In this document: piece by piece, positions 28,101-40,100 of the stretch | Position numbering within the stretch: position 1 is the first letter of the stretch | Layout: the number at the start of each line of letters is the position of its first letter | NCBI GenBank assembly: GCA_942486035.1 | Contig: CALNXK010000168.1 | Span: forward strand, 62,001-126,000 | Source of the DNA: Porites lobata | Lineage: Eukaryota; Cnidaria; Anthozoa; Scleractinia; Poritidae | DNA length: 64,000 nt | Direction: 5' to 3' | The notes under the pieces: model-generated | Seen by the model: the letters and a program-made list of their open reading frames with translations, nothing else | What the model was told of the DNA's origin: nothing | Database searches by the model: none | Translations under genes and position numbers: made by a program

Positions 28101-31100
28101 ACGAAGAAAAGTCTTCGCATCTCCCCATTCATTACTCCCAGCCGACTGCGGATCAGCTCCAAGCATAAGATCAACATTTCGCTAGCGCCTGTTGAAAAGA
28201 AAGTCAAGAAACCTTTATTATTTTTTTTCCTGCGGTTTTAGGGTTAAGGCAGATGCAAGACGCATGCACACGTTCAGTCTAACTGGTTCGGTTTGGTTTT
28301 GGTTTTGTACTTGGTTGTCCTAAAAACCATTTTTCCATTTTAATGAACAAAAAGTTATTAAATTAAAGATTAAAATGAGTTACCACATTTATATTCCCAT
28401 ACCTGTGCTTTCTCCAAGTACTGCATTGATGTGATCTTTGTGCATTCGTTGCAATGCCTTGAAAAAAGGACTCACTAACCTACAAGGAGAAGAGTTATTT
28501 TGTTACGTATTCTGAACCCAATGAAGTTCAACATAACATCTAATTACTTATTCTTTGTAAGAACAGTTTTAGTCTTTCAGTTTCTTGAATAAAACATTCT
28601 TGACAAACGTAGGGACGATTTCAAACAGGCTAGGCATAAAAATAACGACAGCCCAACGTTTATCAAGTTTATCTATACTTGCATTGAATGAATCATTACG
28701 TGTCGAAATGATTTTTGTTTGGGAGCAATTCTGTCAAGTGTAAATTTGCCGCGTCAATTTGAAACTCTTATATGCAATAACTGAAAATGAAGTAAGATAT
28801 TATTTCTTAAGTCATCTCGAGTGAAATCTGTTTTAGTCTTTGCCGATTTCGCCCATCAATGGGCCCATTTTGCTTTTAAAGCGATTATTTTGATAGCTCA
28901 AAATTATATTAAAAAGGCGTTAACAAAAAAATATTTCACAGAGTTTGTATTTGGTTTTGAGGTCGATCTAGAAGAAAAGAAAAGTCAACTCCCAAAGCTC
29001 AGAAAGAAAAATAGTCTGCTACTCGGCCGTTTTTAGTGTCGTCACGCAACGCTCCTCCCCACTAAGGAGCGTTGCGTGACGACACTAAAAACGGCCGTGT
29101 AGCAGAATAAAAGAAAAAGGGACGCCAGCCTACCTGTCGATGTAGGATGGGTTGTGTGAACAGGCCGCTTTCAGCATCATAAGAGGACCATAAAAGATGG
29201 ACGTTGCCCCATTAGCTGATCTAGTGACCAAACAACGAAAAACACATATGAAAACTGAATACAATTCATACATGTACAAGGACAAAAACTAACAGCCTAA
29301 AAACGACATCACGAGAATTTTGTTGTTTTAGCTTCGTTCCCCATACACAAAGTAAGCAACAGCGACGGCGACGGCGACGGCGACGTGTTCGCGCTGCTTT
29401 AAACTTTATCGCGCTTATTCCATCTCGTTCTATTCATCAGATGTTGGCGAATTTTTCTTGAGTTGAATTCTAAAGGACTGTATTAAAGTTCAGAAAAAGA
29501 AAAAGAGGGCCATTGTCTTGTGTTCACGTCCTCCACAAAACGTCAAATTAGGCAGTTTCACATCGTAGTCATGCAACGACAGCAAAGAAATGTATAAAAA
29601 AGCGTGATGCACGTGCAAAGTTTTTCTTTTGCCAGTCTAATCCCATTGCTTTTTTGCCGTCCTCGTTGCCGTCGCGGTCGTCTTTGCTTGAGCTCCCTAA
29701 CGTTCCTGTAGAGTTTTGGAGATATAAAATAAATTTTACCAGGGAGCACTAACCATAACAACTTGTTGATGATTTTTGCAAGCGCAGAAATAAAACTTGA
29801 AAAAAAAAATTGGCCCAGTTTTTCAAGTTTCACTCCATGTCACCCTCGCCATCCGTAGCAACCGACGACAGAAACAGTTTCAATGCATAAATATAGTCTC
29901 AAACAACAAATTTGGACCAGTATTTTTGGAATTCTAGTGATGAAAAGACACATTTTAGTTTTGTTCTACGATTACAAAAAGTTTGAAATATTCCTTTTAA
30001 AGAATGCACTGTCTTCTTGTCAGCAAATATGGTGGTTACCTTTCGTAGTTAGTAAGGCCATCATAAATTACTTTTCCAATGTTTCCATACAGTGTCTCCA
30101 GTTCTTCATACTTTGATGTTGGCGCTGCTAGAAAGAGAAAAAGTCAGGTAGTAACTGAAGTTTCTACAACGGAAACTGATCAAATAATATCATGATGGTG
30201 CCACGCCTTACAAAGACGACAGCTAATTAGTTCGCAAAGTGATACCTGATTCAAGGGGAAACAGTGTCATAAGTCTGGCTAGAAGAGTGTGGATTGCACG
30301 AATGACCTGCAGCAAAGATTAAAGTTGTATCAGTAAAAATAGTTGAAAAGATCAGTTTAGGTTTCTGGGTAACTGACCACCTACCCCTCCCTAAAGTGAA
30401 CATTAGGGAACTTTAGCATCGACGACCGCAACGGCAGCGAAAACGTCAGTTTTAAAATGAATTCCCGTTTTTTCAATCTTTGTCGCGTTTATTCCAATTT
30501 GCTGAAAATGGCAAGTGTCGGCGAATTTCCCTGCAGTTGATTTCTTGAGGACCGCACTCAAGTTTATAGAGAGAAAAGGAGATTCGTCGTCGCTTGTTTA
30601 CGTCCTCCATTAAACTTGCAATTAGGCATTTTCACGTCGTAGTCGTGCAAGGACGGTAAAGAAATGTACAAAAAAGCGTGATGCACGTGCAAAGTTGCTG
30701 TTTTGCGTAATAAACCTATTGCGTTTTTGACATCCTGGTTGCCGTCGCCGTCGTCGTTGCTAAAGCTCCCTATTGACTTAGGGGAGGAGGAGGCAGTTGA
30801 AACTACATTAAAAGGTGACGAATACCAGTGATGACCCACCCCACCCTGCAAGCAGAGTCTCCTTTTGGTTTCTTGACTGAGCGGGGAAACAAGAGTTTCT
30901 GCCTGAATCGCGTCAAGCCTTTGAAGTCACCGCAGCATGAACTTCTGGACTAGTCAATCTTGTTTTCTCTCCTCAAACTGGTTTTTCGAGTGCGAGCATC
31001 CGTTTAGTGATAGACCGCTGGTCATAACTGAGCCGGCTGTACCAAGCGCGGCTATTTGTAAGCCTGGGATTAAAACTGCCAGCAACATGTAGCGTAAGCT

Positions 31101-34100
31101 CAACAGTGATTTTACTCGATTCATGCAGAGACTTTTTCGAACAAGCGAAAGAGGGGCTCTGCTACCAGGGTGGCGATGACCGAGTGGCTCTCCATGTACA
31201 AAAACAATGATAGCCTCTAGAGTAAATAAGCTCAAAAAGGGATAAATATGGCTCTCGTGTAGCCGCAAATACCGTTTACTCATGTGGGAAAAGCATGAAT
31301 TATTCAGTCTAGTACCTTGGTGTTTTGGCAGGTCATGCAAGTAGCAATGCCTCGTTGAAGCGGCTTAAACAACGTCAGGATAGTTTGCTGCGGCTGAAAA
31401 ACGAAAAAATCTTGTGATTAGCGACGCTCCAAACATCCTAGAAAAACAAACGTTACCCTTAAAAAATAGGGCAATTGTCTGATTTCACTCGACAAGTAAA
31501 TGAAAGGCTAAAATACCGGTGAATCCATCACAATGACAACTATAACGTAAAATGCTACTAAAAATCAACACTATTATTCCCTCTATATTTTAGAACAAGA
31601 AGTCTTCCAAGATAGAGGCTACTGCTGTTCTGAAGCTGTAAAGTTGGGACTTTCTTGGTTTCATCATCTCTCCCACTTAACTTTGTCTGCATTCACAAAC
31701 ATTGAAAACATTTTACTTACCAGGACTGACAGTAGATAAGTTAATATCTCAATCGCTGTACAAACATTCGCATAGTTGGCTGCTGGTGTTTGATCCTGAA
31801 AACAAACACAACTTATAAGCAAATAATACTTTTCTTAACTATTGCCGATGTCTTGGATGAAAAGGTGACTGAATATTTGTCAAGCTCCTTTAATTTTTGT
31901 TTTCTTTATGAGCAGTAACTTGAGACGACTTAACCTGGAGAGTCAACTCGAGGGTAAAGCGCAAAAAACTAGCGCCACGCGAAGTGCACGTACTCCCGCG
32001 CGACCCTTGGCCTCAAGAGATTATTAATTGGAATGTTTGCTCGCAGGTTATCGTCCTCAAAAAAACTTGATATGCGACTTCAGAGACATAACTTTATCTT
32101 TCTTCCTGAAACAAATCGGTTAATTCTTAGTCGGTAAGGTAGTTCCATGGGGCCTACTCATAAGACAATAACAGGACAGGATTCGTCTCAATTTGCTTCC
32201 AAATATAATAGTAAATAGCTTACCAAGTTGACATAAGAGCTTTCTAAATGATTGACGTTATAGCCAAAGCTAAAGATGTTTGTTCAACCAATCACAAGAC
32301 GTGGACAAAATCGAATGAACCAATCAGATCTCGAAGCTTATCAAGTAACCACACGCCAGTAACCGCGGGAAAACGCATAGTGCAAGCAAGTCACTGTTTA
32401 CTTCTGATTGGTCAAGAAAGTGGCGTAAGATTGTCTAGCCAATCATAAAACGTAAGGATGCAATACCAAAGCGAACGCGTATTCACTCACTTCAGTCACT
32501 AATTTAAAACTGTCAGTTCCAGAATTACAAGATTTTTTTTACAGAAATTCTAGGGTCATAAACAAGGAAAGATAAGTTAACGCTTACAACTGTAACCAGT
32601 ATCTTGTCCAGCCATCCAACACGCAAATCAGTGCCTAAAAAAAAAAATAAATAAAAAAGCAAGAAGATGACCCACCATTTTTGTCGTGAAACTTTTTTTT
32701 CTTCAAGAGTCGTTATTAAAATGTCAATATATTTAGAAGACAGCATTAGTCATGAGCACTATTTCTTTGTCCCCGACTAGAGAGATTAAAAACCGCCATT
32801 TCTGTTCGGTTTACTGATCCACATCAATATTTAATGTTTCGCAAGGTAGGGGCAGTACGTCTGTGCAGATAACAGTGAACTTACATACAGCAGGACAGTA
32901 GAAAAGGACGGCAAACGTTATGTGACATGCGTGACAATAATTATGTTCGAAAAAAAAAACGTTTTCCGTCAGACTTGGCCCTTTCTTTAAACATATCTTT
33001 TTTTTGGTAAAAGACCAGAACATACTAATGTTAGGAAAGATCACAACAAAACCCGCAATAGCCCTGAGTCAGGGTTCATACAAAAAAATTGCAACCATTT
33101 TTCAAGGATTTTTCAAGGACCACATTAGATTTTCCAAGGACCACTAGGAATATAATTTCACAGATTGTACAAAAATGTATATTCCCAGTCTATTCTAATA
33201 AGACTTTAAGGCTTGAACTGTTTGCTTCACCAACTTCTCTACATTTTCCAGTTCACCTGTCTTAAACTGAAAGTTAATTATTGCAAAACACATAGAGCAC
33301 TTTATGTAAATAACCTTTCAATTCTCTGAGCTATGATTTATATTCTGTCTTGGACAACCAAAAAGCATCAAAAAACTCTTTCCAGGCCACTACATTCAAA
33401 ACTGACGAAAATTCAAGGACTTGCACAGAAATTTAAGGACTTTTCAAAGAAAAATGGAATTCAAGGAGTTTTCAAGGACTTCCCCTAAAATTCAAGGACT
33501 TTTCAAGACTGTGCGAGAACCCCGCTGACGTTTGTCACACAAAAAGGTTCTGCCGACCTGTTGCGTACGCTAACTTTTTTTAAGACACGGGGATCAACGC
33601 GACCTTCTGCTCTTCTACCAGCTATGCTCATGTTGCAGGAGGTAATAACTACAAGCTAAATGATTACGTAAGTCCTTCCTATATTTTCTGCTCACCTGGC
33701 CACACATCAGGTCGCAGCGCAGTCTTCAACAGAGCCACACACCGCCGAGACAAAGTTTCACCTGGAGAGCCCATAGTTGTCGATGGTTCATTAACCTATA
33801 ACGCAACACAGTATGCCGGTTTTCATGAAACAGTTACAGCCGCTGTTTTCCCTATAACTTAGACCAGAAGGTACCATCCCTATCCCCAACAGTTACCTGA
33901 CAAGCGATCCTCAAAAGAAAGTTGACGACAGCATCTGCATGGTGTTTCTCAAGCGGTGATTTGGCCTGGCCTTCTTGGACTGATACTCGAGAGACAGTGC
34001 CCTGCAAAGCAACAGAGCACACAGGTGACGCACAATGATTCTTTATTCGCTTTAGAAGCAAAACGTAACAGAATAAGCGTTATTAGAGAGTTTTAGATCC

Positions 34101-37100
34101 GAGTTTCCCGCGAACCTCTAACCGTTGGAGGTCACGTGACAAGTCTTTCGCGTCACGTTTGAGGTTTACATACCCTGGGTGCCACAGACTTTTCTAGCGC
34201 GGTTTCCGGTTTCTGTCAAGTCTTTATAGTGACCCGCTTCGCCGCTCGTGGCTTCGGCGAAGATGTGTCGGCCTTCGGCCAACACCGAAAATTCCCGCTG
34301 CACGCGAGAAAAACCCCTGGTACCAAGGGTAAGGTTTACGACGTGCGTTTTCAACGTGGGAAGGTAGGTTTTCACGTATGTCATTTACCTCAAAGCTTTT
34401 AGCGTATAATTCTTGTTTCATCCAACGTAATGATACAAAAATCTTGTGGAGCAACTCTTCATTCATTAACAGAGGCACAAATTCGGGCGAAATGCTAAAT
34501 TTTATAAATCCTATGGGATCTTGAAAACAAGTGCCATTCATGGCTGCTGATTCAAAATGGCGGCCGTAATTTAATCCACCGCCAATCTAAATCGAATTAT
34601 TTTTGAACGTCGAACTGCAAACGGGTAACCGCAACTCACCAGTCAACTCACCAGCGGTCTGTCTGACAAACTGACTGACTCAATAATTGAACGATTTATT
34701 ATGCTGATCGATTCATTACTTGGAAATAATTGAGAGTTTGGCAGAACGACAGGGGATGGACAGACGCTGAGAGTTAGCATTGAGGAAAAAAGGGTTATGA
34801 TGGACGGTAAAACAAGAACCACGGCTCAGGTAACAGACCAACTGACGAAACGATGGACAATGAGATGGAGCGATGGATAAATGAAGAGACTGTAGAATAC
34901 ACGCATTACACATACCTGGGACAAAGACCTTGTCCTTTTCGCTTCTGGAGTGGCAGAGTCCTCCGATGGCCTCTTAACGCCTCCAACCTAAAACAAATAC
35001 AACAATTTAAGAAAACTGCTGTCAAGCCATCTAATAGAGAAAAGACCCCCGACTAAGAACCTGTTAGGCTATTATTTGCCAGTAGGGCCACCTCTAAACA
35101 AGACCCTGTTTAGCCTAAGATTTGAAATTAAGAATTGTTTCCTGTTTAGCGTGCGTATATCGAGTTATGGATGCACTTGGAAAGTTTGAAGAGCACGAAA
35201 GAAGCTTGAGTTGCTCTCGGCGAAATACAAAGACTTGTTTCTCTCTCTGCAAATTTACCTTCAATGCTGCTGATGTCGAAGACTCAGACTGCTACAAAAT
35301 ACAATAAAAAATATTAATTTCTATGTGACAAATTCCCTTCCGTTTTTCGTTTGAATTTTCACGCAGAATAGCAGTTTAAAATTCAGAAGGCACAACCAAA
35401 AGAGAGTAACATGTTCAACTGTTTAGAGGCTATACGTAAACTTTTCAAAGTTGAGCACACAGGAAATTTTTACCTCTTGGGTTGCTGTTTGTTCTTGATC
35501 ATCCTTGATTCGTTGCAATTCCCATTTGAGAATAACCTCAGCGAGATCCACGGCAAGCTTGCGGTGTTCAATAGACGCCTATTAAGAAAAAATTAATTAC
35601 TCAATTTCGTCGCTGAGACAAACCATGCATCCTGTCAAGTTGTCACTGCATTATGTTGGTATGGTTCGTACCAAACAAGGCACACATGACACAGCCAGGT
35701 CTCGACAGTACTTTGGCTCACACAAGCTTCTACAATATCAAGAGTGAGGAGTCGTCAACCTGTTCTACCTTCACTACACTTCGGGTCACCTTCGGTAATC
35801 TTCGGAGTCTTCAGGTCAAATCCGCAGCAGTTATTTTAATTGTAAATATATTTATATTCGAGATGGCCTCTGTCATAAGCCTGGTGGTTTCTTGAGGTCT
35901 CCTTGCCAACATAAATGTGGCTGTTAACTTGCACTGTATTGAAACAATGCAAAATAATGACGATGATGATGATGACAATGATGAGTCAATAAATAATTTT
36001 GTTGATTGTACTGTAATACATAAGGGCCCAGTTGTTCAAAAAGCGGATAACGCTATCCACGGGATAAATTTTGATCCAGGGGATAACCCAATTGGTTTCG
36101 CTTATACTTATCCGCTGGATAGAGATTTGTCAGGTGGATAGAGTTATCTAGTCTTTGAACAACCCGGCCCAGAGCTGTAGATTCGTCACTCACATTGGCA
36201 GTGAATCCAAGTCTTTGCATGGCACTGACCATGTGCTGAATTAAGTGAATTCTAACTGGATAGTACACTCGATAATGCCGCACTAGCAACGTCCTGACAA
36301 AAAAAATGTGCAAAACTAAAAGTCATCATGAAATACTAGTTGCGAGGCAGGAATGCTATACAGTTAATTCTTTCTAAGACAAACACTTTAGAAAACAACA
36401 CTAGAGTCAGTCTTATGGAGAGCAAAAGAGAGCGACTGAAGAACTGTAGGGATCCATTCTAGTTGCCCATTTTACGAAGGAGTTCGTCCTAAAGACGTGT
36501 TCGTTAAGTTTACTATATTACCAATGCGCTACCTAATAAAAAGTGTTCTAACTATAACATACAGCATGTGCACAAGCTGTGCAACGGTGTGTCCTTCTTC
36601 AACAATTATTTTCTTCGTCCAGTGAGTCAGCTTGGTCTGAAAAGAAACAAAATATTTACTATTCAGCAGGATCTTCCCTACTTCCTTCACACTTGCCAGA
36701 CCAAGAAAAACAGTCGGTTCCCAATTCTCTTATAAGAAAAATGGAAAACCCCTCAATCAGCTCAAGGATTTTTCAGACGGACTAATATCTGGAAAAAGTG
36801 CCCTTCGTCGGTTTGCAAATCACATTTTACTAAAACCTTCTAAGTACGCAAAGTAAGAGCTACAAACAACTGTAAGAAAAAAATGTTGGCGCATTGTTCT
36901 CAGGCTCAGAATGAAAATCCTCTGATTGACATTAACACCCAGGACTCTCAAATGGACGCTGAATGAGACACAACTCTGTCGGTTTGAAACTGACTTACAG
37001 CACGCTATTCGGTACACTTAGTATAGCTTTCAAACAGTCCAACCTACTTTGAATCAGATATTATTTTCCCAACTTACATTTTCATCTTCCATCCTGGCTG

Positions 37101-40100
37101 GCATTGCTGGTGTCAGGATATCCAGTGCCTGCCTGACGACTCCACGAGCCTCGACTGCATGCGCTTTGAGCAAGCTGTGGAAAACCTACAAGCACGCGAA
37201 TTGTCACTGAGTCAACGACGCTGGTTCATTTTACTAATATTTAGTACCAACGTCAATAGACCTTTTTACCGACACGGCGGCCATATTGAATCAATTCGAT
37301 TTAAGGAGTATTATAGGATGCCCAGGGGGCAAGAGCATATTTCGTTTGTATTTTCGAGCGCTTTTCGGGACATTTTTTCTTACAGTTTTCTTAGAATAAG
37401 ATTGTGATGGGAAAAAAGATCCTTGTGCCGTGTTTGGATGTAAAAATGATCGCCTTTTTCCCGAGAAATATACAGTGAAATATCATATTTCTAATATTAA
37501 ACACAGCACAAGGATCTTTTTACCCATTACAATCTTATTCTAAGAAAACTTTAAGAAAAAATGTCCTGAAAAGCGCTCGAAAATACACACGAAATGTGCT
37601 CTTGCCCCCTGGGCATCCTATAATACTCCTTAAATCGAATTAATTCAATATGGTCGCCTTATCCGCAAAAAGGTCTATTCGCAAATTCGCTCTTTCATTT
37701 TCCCGAACATCATTTGTGAGTACCTCAAAGTTTCACTGCACCAGAATTCTTTCAACAATACCAACAATAATACATCACATGAATGTTAGTTTACCTGCAT
37801 AACGATTCTCTTGTGGATAGCAAACTTAGCGATGATGTGGGCCAGCAACAAATGCCCATGGTACTTGGTAGATGGGTCCTAGAAGGATTAACAGTAAGTT
37901 TATTCTTCGATGACCGATTTAAGTTAAAAATATGGTTAATGGAATGACGAGACCTGTATTAGTTGAGTTAAATTTGGAAATTTTTTAAAAGTTTAAATCT
38001 GGAAATTTTTTTAGAGGAAAATGACAATAAAATAACACATAATTTCTAGGAGTAAAATGATTATTTAGGATCCGGGAACCGGTTGCATAAATTTCAACTT
38101 GAATGTAAGATACTTGCGAATTCATTATGGGTACACTAGCGGGTGTTGCATGAAAGGTTAGAACATACTAAGCACTCTCATACGGGTCTGCCTTACAGAG
38201 AAACATGCCAGTTAACTTACGGGACCACTTAACTTTGTTATAATATATGCATCCATTTCATTTCCCCCAACCTTTTTCTTTTGCGATACAAACAAATACT
38301 AGCCATTAAGAGGTCGAGTGATAGACTGGGTCGGTACTTTGTCGAATTGCAGTTAGGGACTTTTTCGGAGAAGCTATCGCACAGGAAATAGACCTTATTC
38401 ACAACGATTAAGTCACGTGGTTTCCAGAGGGGGCAAACAGACAAAAAGAATTTGCCAATGAGAGTAGCCGCGGTCGACTTGGTTTATTCTCTAAAATGAG
38501 TCAAATATTTGAGTCTTGCAAGAAGGTCATAGGTTCAATAGACCTTTTTAGTCCCATAGTTCCGTTCGAGCCAGTCTTACGCGTAACTTCCAGAAGGCCA
38601 ATTGTACCAAATTTATCATAACAAACTAGAAATTCCAAGGGCTGGACTTACCACACATTGCTTAGGTAACAGACAAGGCCAAGCAAATGTCATAAGACGA
38701 CGCAACTTTTGTCCTTGTTTTCTGTGACAGAAGAAGAAAGGCTGGTTACAACAAAAAATCTCAAATTGCCTCAAATCGTTTTGCTATTTGTTTATGTTAA
38801 AATACTCGGGTGTCGGAAAAAAGTCAAAGTTTCTTTTCCTAAAATTCTAACCCTTCATAAGCCAGTCTTTGCTCTGATGGCCAAAAAACAGGCTTAGGGG
38901 AGGGATGGAGAAGGCGATTTTCACATTTTTGTTATTCTTTGCTTTTAAATTTCGATTTAAATATTTTAAAGGTTTGTAGCTGTGCACAAAGGTCTTAATT
39001 CCACCTGAATTCCACGTGTCCAGGTCCCCCCACCCGAAACCTACACTTCCAGGGGTCCTCTCTAATTCTTCATCAGCTTAAGGTTAGCTTGGTTTACTTT
39101 CACATAATAGCTCTCTTGTTTTCACCTCGAATAGCATGTATGCCATTTGCAGCGGGTAGGTATATCTAAGTATTTTGTACAATGTAGTACTTAGTACAGC
39201 ACTAAACTGCCATGATAATGAAGGTCCTATGATATGTTATTGCAATTGCTTACTTGTTTGAAGCATCATGAATATGCTGGGAGGCATGTTCCACAAGTAA
39301 AGCTGAAAACTGTAACAGCAGAATGCGAACAGCATCCTGCAAAAAAATTACAATTAATACATCCTATTTCCATGCTGATAACTGGCGGTTTGTACTCACA
39401 ATAAAACGTCACAACCTTTACCATATAAATTTACCACCAAAACCTTGTTTTACGTTTCCCCGTGCTATTCGCCTATTTACAGTGAACGTAATTATAAATG
39501 AGCAAGCCGACGTATTTGCAGGTATTCAGAAAGGTTGTATTGTTGAATACATGAAGTCTGGGACCATTCCCGTTTACTTATCGACATGCGCGTTTTTGAA
39601 ATAAGTAGACAATAGTACCTTCTCAACAATGCTGATCACGTATTTAGAAATTACTTATTAGAACGAAGCTCACTTTCTCGCTGTAACGAGATCTACACGT
39701 ATAAATCTGCCGGAAATAGAATTCCCCACTTCAAAATCCCTGGGAAGAATTGGCCACAAGCTTAGGCGCAGCTATGATTGGGTGATGGTATTCAAGGCAA
39801 CCAATCATAAGTAACGCTTGTCCATCCAAGAGATCCCAAAAATCGTTACTCCGAAAGCTTGTACCAACAACAACCTTATTTATTTCAAACTCTTTACTAT
39901 AAAAGAGAGACTCTTTGTCACAACTTGTACCATTCCCCATGAAGTTTCTGAAATGGAAAATACGTGGAATCATGTGGGGTTTCTGATTAACTGCCCACCT
40001 ACCCCTCCCCTTAGTCACAATGTTGCCCTAAGTGATAAGTAAGAGTTAACGTTGAGTTAGGGGAGGGGTGAGTGGTCAGTTACGCAGAATCCCCAATTGA

